16,112 nucleotides of DNA from Chloromonas sp. AAM2 (lineage: Eukaryota; Chlorophyta; Chlorophyceae; Chlamydomonadales; Chlamydomonadaceae), in NCBI GenBank assembly GCA_004335635.1, contig QAXH01005723.1, forward strand, positions 2,119-18,230. Reading direction: 5' to 3'. The notes under the pieces were generated by a model that saw only the letters and a program-made list of their open reading frames with translations, searched no databases and was not told the DNA's origin. The position numbers were made by a program, and so were the translations under genes. How positions within the stretch are numbered: the first letter of the stretch is position 1; each line of letters starts with the position of its first letter. Shown in pieces: positions 1 through 8,630 of the stretch.

Positions 1-182
1 CTCTCTGGCGCAAGAGAGGCTGGGGTAACCCCTCCATTTCCACGTTTATATGGATTAATTCATGGAAAATATCCATGCAAATCAAAAGAACCAGGCATCA
101 GCACATGTAACGTTTCCGAAGGAGGAAGTGCCGAGGTCTGATGAATGCGATGCCCACGACTCAAAAGGCTTCAACTGTATAT
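1..182. other. Flank beyond the minus gene, nothing recognised
   Basis: This is sequence downstream of the candidate poly(A) signal. The longest open frame (62-262, plus) overlaps the presumed 3' untranslated region and shows no codon or protein pattern that I can support. The edge of the window may cut a neighbouring gene, but none is visible. Confidence 0.4.
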
Positions 183-187
183 TTACA
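183..187 (-). terminator. Candidate TGTAA poly(A) signal of the minus gene
   Basis: TGTAA on the minus strand lies 104-108 nt after the stop codon. TGTAA is the usual polyadenylation signal in chlorophyte algae, normally 10-20 nt before the cleavage site. A pentamer is weak evidence alone, but it is the only minus-strand TGTAA I found in the 3' flank. Confidence 0.45.
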
Positions 188-290
188 AAGCAAGTCTGCT
201 TAGACTGGTCGGATCTACCAAACTTTTTTCAGTGCGCAGCAGGCTTTAGACTTCATGTCTAAAAAATAAAATGCTTGCTGCCGCTCCTGA

Positions 291-744
291 TCATTGCCCT
301 TGCTGGCCCTCTGAAAACAACGGTTGCCTGTCACTATCACCACCAACTAACCGCTGGCCGTACTGCAACTGCTCCAACCGCCTCCGTCCGTTTCTGTGCA
401 CCTGCCCAGCTTTCCCACGCGACGTTTTCTCACCCTCCCCACGTGTATCACCGGCCCCGTCATCACCATCACGTAGCACCTTTGCACACCGTGGGCCCAC
501 CATTCTAACTGCCTTCCCTTGCCTGCCTTCCACGACCCCCTGATCCGCCCCGTCGTCTCCTTGTCGGTTGACCGTTTCTTTGCCCAACTGAACCATTTCA
601 TCCCAGGAAGGGGGCCCAGGTGGCAATGCACTGCTACCAGGCGTCAGGCCATCTGCAGTGCCTGGAAGGGAATTGGACTGTGCTAGTGCCGTGTCTGTAT
701 GTGTGATGGTGTCCAGTGTCAACAGCTCAGGTGCACCGGTCGAC
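291..744 (-). CDS. Exon 12 (terminal) of the unrecognised minus gene
   Basis: Acceptor CCCGTGTGCAG opens the exon in the correct phase (2), and the frame stays open for 150 codons to TGA at 291-293. It codes for STGAPELLTLDTITH, a Pro/Ser-rich linker with PSWDEMVQLGKE, and a Gly/Asp/Arg-rich tail. A 123-nt segment (311-433) is flanked by GG|GTGAGA and TTTTCAG; removing it keeps the frame and the same stop, so it may be an optional intron. Confidence 0.7.
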
Positions 745-3700
745 CTGCACACGGGATATCAACACACATGCAGTTCTGCACTCCATGCACCACGTGGAGC
801 TCAACCAAAACAACGCATTGTTTGTCTTATGCCTGGGTTGTGATGAATTTGTGGAAGCCGTCACAGGCACGGAATGGGATGGGCACCGCCCTGATCTAGC
901 GAATTAAAAGGTGTTTGCCTTTTGAAACTACTGTATGCAGTTTTTTTCCATCCGTATCGTCCCACAAGTGGAACAGAAGACCACTGTGGGTCAATTTCAA
1001 GCCTACTCCGCTACCCAGCCCCAGCTCCAGTCTGACGTACCTGAAATGTGTGATGGTCAGAGATGGCTGTGGCCCACTGTCCTGGTTCTCATCCCCAGCT
1101 CCACTGATGCGCCCCATGCTGGCGCCTGAGGCCCACCGCGACTCTATCTGGTAGTAGTCACGTGCCTCGCGAGTCATCACGTGCAACTGGAGCTCAGAAC
1201 CTGCAAACAGCAGAGAGGATGGACGGGGCAGGTTTGTTTGCCCCAGGTGGCAATGAACGCCAGCCTCAATGGCGGTATAGTCGAAATTGTATTTGAGAGT
1301 GCATTCACAAGGCCGGCAGAGAAGCCTCACTGCCACTGACACCCATGCACGGCCTCATCACTGTGGTCACAGCCCGCTGACTGCCAGGCACCTGCAGTCT
1401 TTGTTCACATTGTGCACCACACCCGCCCATGTATGCCCACAGCAGAGGGCCCAGTGGATAATTAAATAAATAAATTAAAGAAATAAGTAAATAAACAATC
1501 ATAAATCAAATCAATGATCAAATCATGTTAAGGTAAATGATAAAAGTCGGTCCGCTTACCAAGGTCCAGTGCCGCCCAGTCCGTGAGCGGGTCAGTGCCC
1601 GAGGGGCAAGGCAGGCGCACACCCGCCGCCCCCTGACCGGCCCAAGAGGAGGGGGCGCATGCACTGCTGAGCCGGGCGAGAGCCTCCTGAACCTGCGGGC
1701 AGGAACACCATGCAAGAAGATTGTGCACAAAGCTGTGCATTGTGCATGGGATTGTGCATGGGATTGTGCATGCAACTGGATGAAGTGTATGGGACTCCAT
1801 GGGCAGCAAAAAAGGGGCATGACTTTGTGACTTCGTGAGAAATCACATGCAGTACTGAGCCGGGAGAGGGCATGCAGACAGAAAACCATGCAAGGAAACA
1901 TGCATGAGACTGTGCATGCATGTGTGTGTGTGTGTGTGTGTGTGTGAAGTGCATGAATCTGCATGAGCTTCGTGCACTGAAACAGTTGTGCTATCAACGT
2001 CATTACAAGGCATCTTCGGATTTGCCCAACGCCCAATGAGACATACATTTGTCCCAAGCCCAAGTGAAGCATGCAGAAAACCATCACGAAAAATGCATGA
2101 AACATTCCTGAATCGCTTGCTTACAGGCTGCATACAGGAGTTGCTTCATAGTTTGCCGTGCCACCCCTGCACTGGTTACCTGCCATCTGGCTGCCCCAGC
2201 ACAGGCCGCCGCATGTCGGTCAGACACAGCAGTGGCAACCATCACGCACCGACGGGCAGTAATCTGCATGGGCAGCGCGGCAAGGTGGCTGTTCAAGTAC
2301 TAGGGATAATGTGCAACAGTGACCCCCTCAGCCCCATTCAAGAGTGGGCTCCCATGCCGATCCAACCCCCATGCGCTGACGTCCATGTATGTTGTTGTTG
2401 TTGTTGTCTTCTTACATCCGTGTCGATGCGCGCAATGCGCATAAGGGAACTCAGGGACCCAAAAACTCAAAGGCAATCAATCTGAGTCATAAAGCGAAAA
2501 GTCATCATAATGCAGGAGCCTGGCAGTCAGTGGCAGAATATGAACTACTGTCGAGTCGCAGGTTTTGATGCAGGCATCACGGAGTGCTGGTTGTACTACT
2601 GATTTATCTGTGGCTGAACTGTTCCACCCATGGACTGATCCATGCTATGAATGTTCATGGTACTAATAGCACAGCGAGCATCAATCAGTGGCTAACATGA
2701 AGAAACCTGCTGGTACTACTCATGACGGCTGTGAATCTGCAATCTGATGTTGACCATCTGGGATTGTCTGGGATGGCCGGAGAGAAATAGCTGCCAATGA
2801 CATTATAATGGTGACCACGTGGCACCTACACCTGTGAACCAAGTCTGCATTCAGGCCTACGCTTGTTGGCCTTTCCGCACCGCCTCTGTTTGCTCACGTG
2901 AACATCCCATCCGGCGTCCTTTGACGTGCTAGCGTACTCAGATACACACACACCGGCGTTGACGGGACACTAATCCTTACCCGTTGTTGCTGCTGCTGCT
3001 GGTGCTGCTGGTCAGAAGTTGGTGAATCGTACTCTTTCTGCAGCAGCATGACGTCCTGTGCCCTGGCCGCCAGGAGCCATGAGGCAACCTGTGTGGGAAA
3101 GGCCAAGGTACCCACCACAGGTTAAAGAATACCCTCTATCAGTGTGAAGAAAGCGGTTTCACAGCCTGCTTAGCCACCGCAGCAATACCTAAACTGCAGA
3201 TTTCTCAGGAAAAGTGAAAGCAACAGAGAAAGGGAAAAGAAGCGCTGTTGAAGCTCTTACTGGGGAACAAATCCTCTGTCAGATCATTCGACTCATGCAA
3301 GATACAATCAGTATCGGTATTTCGCTTTTTCCCTCGCCTTTTTTGGCCCTTTTTCGGCATTTTTTCGCATTGTTTTTGGGCAAAATCCTGAGACGGGTGG
3401 TGGGGCATTCTGTTACCGCAATACACGCCGAAACTGAATCAAAGCGCCCTCCCTGCACTCACACAATGTGGAGTGGCCAGTTCCCGCACAATTGCCTGCC
3501 CTGCCACTGCTGTCGCCTGCTGCACTTGCCACGCCCCTCCGCCGCCGCCACCATTCAGCATGGCCTGGCCAGATGCGCCTAGCATTGCGATTTGCTTCGG
3601 GCCTAGTATGGCTGCAGCTGCCGCCTCGGCAGCCGCTTGTGCCCTGGCCTGCACGTACACAAGTAGAGGTGCTGCATTGAGCGCATGCGCAGTGTCCTGC

Positions 3701-3831
3701 CCTTCAGTGTGCTGATGTATCTACATGCATACAGCCGTTTCAGGACAAGGAGAGGTGATATGTACTGCCCTGACCTGCCATGAGCAACGAAACAAGAGCA
3801 GAGAAGTGAATACAGACAGGAGTGCTGGCAG

Positions 3832-3867
<36 letters not shown>

Positions 3868-6800
3868 TATACATGGCGGGGAGGACTGCTCAGCAAGGAC
3901 AAGGGCGGAAGGAAAACAACAGGAATGCCGGAGGGTGTGTAATGTAAGCAGTGCTGCTGGTGCGTCCCACAATCTGCGGTTGTGTCCGTGACGAGCAACT
4001 GAAGTCGCCTTTGCAACTGAAGCGTTTGGCAACGCTTGCGTTCTGGCCAGGTTTTCAAAACAAAGTCGCAGGAAACTCAAGCACCAGGTTCATGGGTACA
4101 CACGGGTCATTTGAAGTAGGCCGCCACGGCCTGACATAAGCACTGGGAATGAGAGTCTGTAGGCACTGACTGACCTGTATATCGTCAGCGGTAGGCACTT
4201 GTGGCTCATCCACCCATGTCACACGCGCAGCAGCGGGAAGCACGTTTCTGCGCCGGGATGATGACGTCAGCGCTGTCGGTTTCTGATCGTCACGTGCTGC
4301 ACGTGCCTGCCTCACCAGGCCCGCCACTGCCGCTGCTAGGCTGGAGTGGGAGGCTGTGGGGGGTGGGGTGATGCCGCACTCCTCACATATCTCCCACAAC
4401 TGCATGCATGCATGTCAATGGAAGGTCAACTGAGAGGACAGATAGAGCTACAAGGTACGATAACAGCAACAGCTGCGTTCCCACTCTTGATGGCTTGGTT
4501 TAGCTCCTGTTTAGCTCCAGTTTAGCTCTTGTTTGGTTGAGCATGGTTTCCTGGCCTGTTTTGTTGTTCCGTCCGCCTTCGGCCCGCCGTGCCTGGGCAA
4601 AAGGTGTAGTCTCACACAACACCATAACAGGACCATCAGCACAAGTGCAACCCAGACATTACCAGGCTTTGCATCAGAACACTTTTAGAATGATAATAGT
4701 TAGGCAAAATGGAACGCAAACAGGCACGATGCTCTCCTCCTGCTTCCTACTTGGCACTCCTTTAAATATGAACAATGTCAGTACCACCCAACCAGCATCT
4801 GAGATGACCGCCACCGTTTTTCCGTTACCTGTGCTGGCCGTAGCAGCTTTGTGGCATGAGGGCTGGCGGGGTTCTTGGAAGGGTAGTTGGCGGCACGCAG
4901 CAACTGCGTCACTGTGCGAACAACGTTACACCTGCACGTGGTTGTTCTTTGATGATCATAGACTGCCGTAATGCTAGAAGGTGGTGAAGGATAGTGATGG
5001 TGATAACAGCAATGGAGATCAGACAAGTGGCAAGCAAAACATGCACACAAACGCAACCGACAACTTCCACTGATGCACTGCTAACATGACATCCGGAAGA
5101 AGATTTGGCAACTATGGCATGTACGGCAGCAGGCGAACATTTTTCATGCGCTACGTACTGTTCGGACATCTCACACAGTCAAGTCAGTGGCATCACCACA
5201 CACCAAGCAGCCACGCCCTCAGGCACTCGCGCTCTATTGAGATTCAAGCATGCAGGTTGGCCCATCAACAGCTACACAGCTCTACACAGACTGTGAACAG
5301 AACAGACGCCGGATGTCGTTGTCTGCACCCATCTCCCTCACATATAGCTGCCTGTAAACAAGGCGGAAGGCCATGTGACCAACAAAAACAACAACGTACA
5401 GCTGCAGCACACTAGGCAGTTTGCCCCGACGCTCTATACACACATGATGATGTTGAACATGATTGAGGAGGTGAGCATACATGCAGCGATGCCCATAATG
5501 AATTACGCTCTGACGAACTGCGAACAGGACACAAACAGGATGCCAGTGTATGAACCCACCTGGCAGTAGCATCATCAGGCACTGGTGCGTACGGGTGCCG
5601 GGGGTCCTCATACGCCTGCTGACTGCCACTGCGGGGCCGGGGAGCGGACGGGGCCGGGGAGGTGGTGGGCATGGGAGCGGCTGGCACCGGTGGTGTCGGT
5701 GGAGACTGGGCGGAGCGCGAGGGGGAGGAGGTGGTGCGCTGCAGTTAGATGTGAAGACAAAAAGGTTTACCACAGATGATGCCACGCAATGATTACATAG
5801 GGCAAGTTCAAACTTTCCCACGTGAAAAAACTTGTGGCAAAGCCAGCAAATGACAACAAAGCATGGTTTTGCAGCACAAGACTGACCGTTGGGAATGCTG
5901 GTGCACGCCCTTTCCCCGCCACCACCCGCGTTTAAACCCAGGACCTGTCAGCCTCCATAGGCGGCATTCAGAACATTCAGACATGCAGCCTGACACTGCA
6001 GCGCCCCACCGAAATCACCGCCACATTTAATCAAGGGTATCTCAAAAAAAAGTTTGCCAGTTCTGGGACAATTCTTGGTAGAAATTCATGGTGGAAAGAT
6101 GACACAACCCAACCATACATACCAACACTGCACAAGTCATGAACCATCATCAACACAATGGTTCCAGTGTTACTCTCAAAATTGTCCCAGAACTGGCAAA
6201 CTTCCTTTTTTTTACCAGCATGGTGGTTAATGGATGATCATCAACAACGCTTGCATGGCATGCAGAAGCCGCACACACACCTGAGCAGCTGCTACCCTGA
6301 CATCAAAATGAACGCATGGTGTGTTGACCCATCAATACCCGAACTTAGTGCCAGTAGTCCTTTGCACTGCGGGAGTATGATGACACTTGATCCATCTTCT
6401 GCTCGACTTGTTGGACGATACAGATGTAAAAACACACGCACTCACTCACTCACTCGCCCCATGTGACCCATGACCGGAATGCAGACCCCGGCACCCACCC
6501 ACACACACCTGGGCAGCAGCTTTCACACGGCCAGCCAAGCTGTCATTCCACAACGAGTCAGTAAGCGCCTGAACTCTCTTGCTGGCACCTCCACTGCCAC
6601 CCTTGACACCAACGCCATCACTGCTGACATCACCATCACAAGCTGCGACCACATCACTCCAGTTTGCTGCTGACTTTGCTCCCTTTCTGCTGCCAATAAA
6701 ACCTTTCTCTGCTTCCTCCTCCTGCTGTTCTTGCCACTGCCGCAACACCAGACGCTGCAATGATGTGGCCAACTGCCGTTTCCTAGCCGTTTCTTGCCCA

Positions 6801-8201
6801 TCACGTGCATAACGTGCTTGCACGTTACTCTCAGCGCTGGCATTGCCATCACCGTATGCGTCCATGTCAGGTGTGTCGGGTACCCATAGCTGGCAGTCCG
6901 TTACAACCGCCGACAGTTGAGTCTCGGTTAATTGCACCAGGTGATCCACATGCATGGGGCTGCATGGGGGCTGGCTGGTGGTGGGAGGGATGGCTGCATC
7001 TAGCATGGACTGCAGCCGCTGCTTGGCGGAGGCCCTGCATGCACAGGTATACAATTGTTCATTTGGTGATGTACATTTTTTCGTTACATACCTTTTTTTC
7101 GTTACATCAGAGAGGCCGTCAAAGGGCACGAAATGGGGTGTGTACCGCCCTGACCTACCCTGAGCAAGAAAGGAGAAGAAAGGCAGCAACACAGGCAGGA
7201 AGGCGCTGTCAGCATATCACAAATGAAAAGCTACTCATAACATACAATTTACCCCTGGTCGTGTCTATGACCTACTCTGAGCATGTGTCCGTGAAGCATG
7301 TTTGGCATGTTTGGCATGAAAAAAATAAACAGCCGAACAAGATAAGGTTGGTTAACGCCCCTATGAACCACCATGACCCTCAATGGCATATCCCTCTCTT
7401 GTATAGATGTCTGCCCCTGCCAGCAGTGGTTGAGCAATGCGCTCTAACAGATCTGTGATTCATCATCACACAACGCTTGGTATGCATACAATGGTAAATG
7501 CCAATGTGCACCCACCTGTGTGCTTCTGCTAGCTGTTGGCGCAGCTCTGGTTGTAGGGCTGCAATCCACTGCAACATGGGAACAGGGCTGTCATAACCAT
7601 GATCACGTGCCCCGCCGTTACTGTCCTTTGCTGACGTGGCATGGCCTGCTGCAACTGTTTCTTCTGCTGCATGGACATTGCCTGGTTGGGTTCCATGGCC
7701 AGTTGTGGTGGCACACGGCCATGCTGCCTGGCTGGTGTCCCCTGCCAAGACAGCGGTTACTGAGCGGTTAGAAAACAGCTGTTGCTGTGCTGGTGTGAGG
7801 CGAGGAGGAGGGTGGGATCCAGGGTGGCTGTCAGTGTGAAGGGCTCTGTGCCTGTGCATGGTCCGATGCATGTGTGCTGAAGCTGGCATGACTGGAGTTC
7901 TGTATCTGAAGCCGGGCCAAGGCTTGCTGTGGAGTGCACGCATGGTGTGGTTTGATGAATGGTCTCTGGGGTGAGTTGCTGCATATGCATGTCTGCCGCC
8001 TGTGCATTCGGAAGCTGCCGCCTTCTGTGAATTGCATGATTGTTTATTGCACGAGCCAGCACCTGTTAGTTGGCTGCCTTGGGCTCTAATGTAATAAAGC
8101 AGTGCAGCAGCCTCTGCGGAGACTGAAGTGCCTGTAAACTCTATTCGTAAAACGTGCCTCAAAGCCTCGGCGGATCGTTGGCCAGTACGAGCAGCAGCCA
8201 T
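291..8201 (-). CDS. Unrecognised multi-exon protein, about 850 aa (12-exon model)
   Basis: I do not recognise the family. Twelve exons read on the minus strand join with matching phases: 8201-8063, 7759-7516, 7034-6509, 5738-5560, 4931-4829, 4399-4175, 3648-3463, 3088-2981, 2263-2180, 1692-1560, 1200-1041 and 744-291 (2541 nt, 846 aa plus stop). The chosen ATG at 8201 has a good context (ACAAGATGGCT) and faces the importin gene. Seen in the protein: an N-terminal helical segment (residues 10-45), a long basic/acidic coiled-coil-like stretch in exon 3, a Pro/Ser/Thr-rich linker in exon 4, Ala-rich and Gly-rich runs in exon 7, a poly-Gln run in exon 8, and a Gly/Asp/Arg-rich tail. No transmembrane segment or signal peptide is visible. 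This composition suits a nuclear or scaffold protein, but that is inference. The N-terminal exon arrangement is uncertain; the part downstream of 7516 is strong because nine successive phases agree. Confidence 0.75.
851..898 (+). repeat. Dispersed repeat copy A, partial (minus-gene intron 11)
   Basis: GAAGCCGTCACAGGCACGGA and GGGCACCGCCCTGATCT parallel copy C, but the GAGCAA part is missing. Confidence 0.55.
1041..1200 (-). CDS. Exon 11 of the unrecognised minus gene
   Basis: Acceptor CTGTTTGCAG and donor TTCAG|GTACGT bound 160 nt (phase 1 in, 2 out). It codes for SELQLHVMTREARDYYQIES followed by RWASG, then an acidic Gly/Asp/Asn loop and SLTITHFR. The REARDYYQIESRW segment is the least repetitive and most family-like part of the protein; I could not assign it. 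Confidence 0.78.
1560..1692 (-). CDS. Exon 10 of the unrecognised minus gene
   Basis: Acceptor CTGCCCGCAG and a strong donor (CTTG|GTAAGC) bound 133 nt (phase 0 in, 1 out). It codes for VQEALARLSSACAPSS, a Gly-rich turn, and PSGTDPLTDWAALDL. The alternating helix and turn pattern suggests a folded segment. Confidence 0.75.
1739..1774. repeat. 12-bp tandem repeat, 3 copies
   Basis: ATTGTGCATGGG at 1739 and 1751, then a diverged third copy at 1763. It lies in intron 9 of the minus gene. Confidence 0.85.
1921..1946. repeat. (TG)13 microsatellite
   Basis: Uninterrupted TG repeat in intron 9 of the minus gene. It creates the spurious His/Thr-rich open frames on the minus strand. Confidence 0.97.
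2180..2263 (-). CDS. Exon 9 of the unrecognised minus gene
   Basis: An 84-nt exon in phase 0 with acceptor CCCATGCAG and donor GGCAG|GTAACC. It codes for ITARRCVMVATAVSD, then an Ala-rich helix ending AARWQ. It is small and is supported mainly by its splice sites and by phase agreement with both neighbours. Confidence 0.65.
2264..2980 (-). other. Intron 8 of the minus gene (717 nt)
   Basis: Apart from the GTT run at 2391 I see nothing coding here: minus-strand frames are closed by stops throughout 2300-2900. A missed microexon cannot be excluded, but the phases of exons 8 and 9 agree without one. Confidence 0.65.
2391..2407. repeat. (GTT)5 microsatellite
   Basis: Short trinucleotide run in intron 8 of the minus gene. 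Confidence 0.9.
2981..3088 (-). CDS. Exon 8 of the unrecognised minus gene, poly-Gln
   Basis: Acceptor TTTCCCACACAG and donor ACGG|GTAAGG bound 108 nt in phase 0. It codes for VASWLLAARAQDVMLLQKEY followed by a short linker and a Gln run interrupted by one His. The run is encoded mostly by CAG codons, so its length may vary between individuals. Confidence 0.75.
3463..3648 (-). CDS. Exon 7 of the unrecognised minus gene, Ala- and Gly-rich
   Basis: Acceptor CGTGCAG and a strong donor (TTGT|GTGAGTGC) bound 186 nt in phase 0. It codes for an Ala-rich helix (ARAQAAAEAAAAAILG), then PKQIAMLGASGQAMLNG, six consecutive Gly, and a helix with QATAVAGQAIVREL. Confidence 0.75.
3733..3800 (+). repeat. 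Dispersed repeat copy B (minus-gene intron 6)
   Basis: Contains GTACTGCCCTGACCTGCCAT then GAGCAACGAAACAAGAG, about 70% alike to copy C. Confidence 0.6.
3833..3865. repeat. (TG)16 microsatellite
   Basis: Uninterrupted TG repeat in intron 6 of the minus gene, next to dispersed repeat copy B. Confidence 0.97.
4175..4399 (-). CDS. Exon 6 of the unrecognised minus gene
   Basis: Acceptor TGCATGCATGCAG and donor ACAG|GTCAGT bound 225 nt in phase 0. It begins LWEICEECGITPPP, passes through an Ala-rich helix (SLAAAVAGLVRQARAARDD) and ends with VTWVDEPQVPTADDIQ. The Cys pair in EICEEC is not part of any metal-binding motif I can identify. Confidence 0.78.
4499..4531. repeat. 11-bp tandem repeat, 3 copies
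   Basis: TTTAGCTCCTG, TTTAGCTCCAG and TTTAGCTCTTG in a row in intron 5 of the minus gene. Confidence 0.85.
4829..4931 (-). CDS. Exon 5 of the unrecognised minus gene
   Basis: Acceptor CACGTGCAG and donor CACAG|GTAACG bound a 103-nt exon (phase 2 in, 0 out). It codes for CNVVRTVTQLLRAANYPSKN followed by PASPHATKLLRPAQ, a non-low-complexity piece that reads like a folded helix pair and should be useful for homology searches. Confidence 0.78.
4932..5559 (-). other. Intron 4 of the minus gene (628 nt)
   Basis: No repeat or further exon recognised. The open frames here lack paired splice sites or family resemblance. Confidence 0.6.
5560..5738 (-). CDS. Exon 4 of the unrecognised minus gene, Pro/Ser/Thr-rich linker
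   Basis: A strong pyrimidine-rich acceptor (CTTTTTGTCTTCACATC before AACTGCAG) opens the exon in phase 0, and the donor is CCAG|GTGGGT (phase 2 out). It codes for 59 residues that are almost all Pro, Ser, Thr, Ala and Arg and end PYAPVPDDATAR. It is probably a disordered linker. Confidence 0.75.
5739..6508 (-). other. Intron 3 of the minus gene (770 nt)
   Basis: Contains the inverted repeat at 6051-6202. No exon with good splice sites was found in the rest, and exons 3 and 4 join in phase 0 without one. Confidence 0.65.
6051..6202. repeat. Intronic inverted repeat, 23-bp perfect arms
   Basis: AGTTTGCCAGTTCTGGGACA at 6051 (arm 6051-6073) is the exact reverse complement of 6180-6202. The arms extend outward imperfectly through the flanking A- and T-runs to about 6038 and 6216. 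The loop is 106 nt. It lies in intron 3 of the minus gene, so it is transcribed and would form a hairpin. It may be a small MITE-like element or a hairpin-RNA precursor; no clear target-site duplication is visible. Confidence 0.85.
6509..7034 (-). CDS. Exon 3 of the unrecognised minus gene
   Basis: This is the largest internal exon, at 526 nt (phase 2 in, phase 0 out). The acceptor is TGCATGCAG and the donor is CCCAG|GTGTGTG. It codes for a helical start (ASAKQRLQSMLDAAI), then a segment with QLSAVVTDCQLWVPDTPDMD, then a charged coiled-coil-like run (RKRQLATSLQRLVLRQWQEQ followed by EEEAEKG), then a Gly/Ser/Val-rich linker and a final helix ending VKAAAQ. Confidence 0.8.
7113..7190 (+). repeat. 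Dispersed repeat copy C (minus-gene intron 2)
   Basis: Contains GTACCGCCCTGACCTACCCT then GAGCAAGAAAGGAGAAG. It matches 3733-3800 and 851-898 in the same orientation and copies D and E in the opposite orientation. Confidence 0.65.
7516..7759 (-). CDS. Exon 2 of the unrecognised minus gene
   Basis: The end is firm: the helix WIAALQPELRQQLAEAHR runs to donor CAG|GTGGGT at 7515 in phase 2 and continues smoothly into exon 3 (ASAKQRLQSMLDAA). The start is not firm. Acceptors at 7759 (CTCAG) and 7741 (GGCAG) both match the phase of exon 1, and a read-through from exon 1 is also open. A Met/Gln-rich stretch is open in a second frame over about 7741-7590, but joining it to the helix would need a 53-nt intron, which is improbably short. 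Confidence 0.6.
8063..8201 (-). CDS. Exon 1 of the unrecognised minus gene
   Basis: This exon starts at the ATG at 8201 and codes for MAAARTGQRSAEALRHVLRI followed by a helix containing TSVSAEAAALLYYIRA. The proposed donor is CAG|GTGCTG at 8062, leaving phase 1. The donor is weak, and the frame stays open for another 303 nt into exon 2, so exons 1 and 2 may be one exon (8201-7516). The helix pattern loosely resembles the start of a CENP-X/MHF2-type histone fold, but the rest of that fold was not found. Confidence 0.55.
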
Positions 8202-8471
8202 CTTGTGCTGTGTGCCTCTGCATACCAGCCGCCGAGCAACTTCATCATGTCATGGATTCAAACAACCGCTGTAACGGCAACGTGATGTTCGCCACCTTGA
8301 CCTCGTTGGCTAACCGCCAGGCGCAAGGCGCAAGAGCCAATGCAAGAGCAAACCGCCAGACGATCTCAACCTCCAATCGCTGTGTTGTTGCCTGTTCTAC
8401 TGCTGGCGTACTGAGATGCATCACATGCACGGCAGCAGCACATAATCCCTCACACCAGGCTGCAACTTTGA
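8202..8471. promoter_or_regulatory. Shared bidirectional promoter region
   Basis: About 270 nt separate the minus-gene ATG (8201) from the first in-frame Met of importin-11 (8472), so both promoters and both 5' leaders must lie here. A CCAAT motif occurs around 8336 (AGCCAATG), next to a GGCGCAA direct repeat (about 8320-8332). No TATA box is evident. Several plus-strand ATGs (for example near 8246, 8285 and 8415) precede the importin start, so transcription either begins close to 8450 or the leader carries short upstream ORFs. Confidence 0.6.
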
Positions 8472-8630
8472 ATGGCCAGCAGCATGGCTGGCGCGGCTCT
8501 GAGCATGGCGGATGTTGCGGATGTGCTGCAATGCCTCCGAGCAGCCTTGCAGCCAGGAGACGTGCAGAAACAGGCAGAAGCCCATCTGGTTGGCATGGAG
8601 CAACGGCCAGGATTCTGCTCCTGCCTGGCG
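8472..8630 (+). CDS. IPO11: IPO11 exon 1
   Basis: Starts at one of three in-frame Mets (8472, 8484, 8505) and ends GGCG|GTGAGA in phase 0. The segment MADVADVLQCLRAALQPGD followed by AEAHLVGMEQRPGFCSCLA is HEAT repeat 1 of an importin-beta protein. Confidence 0.88.

Noticed and set aside
1041..1200. Mediator subunit 17 identity, from the REARDYYQIESRW segment
   Set aside because: Only a short REA..Y...W pattern is alike; the order and content of the surrounding exons do not follow MED17.
1518..2133. His/Thr-rich minus-strand open frames up to 195 codons
   Set aside because: They come from reading through the TG repeat at 1921-1946 and intron sequence. Only 1560-1692, in one of these frames, is a supported exon.
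3214..3582. Plus-strand 122-codon frame
   Set aside because: It overlaps exon 7 of the minus gene in antisense and has no family resemblance or splice support.
5550..5792. Plus-strand Gly-rich frame of 80 codons
   Set aside because: It is the antisense of the Pro-rich exon 4, which has proper splice sites and phase.
7569..7621. 53-nt intron that would link a Met/Gln-rich frame to the exon 2 helix
   Set aside because: Phases agree, but 53 nt is below the usual minimum for algal introns and the gene frame is open without it.
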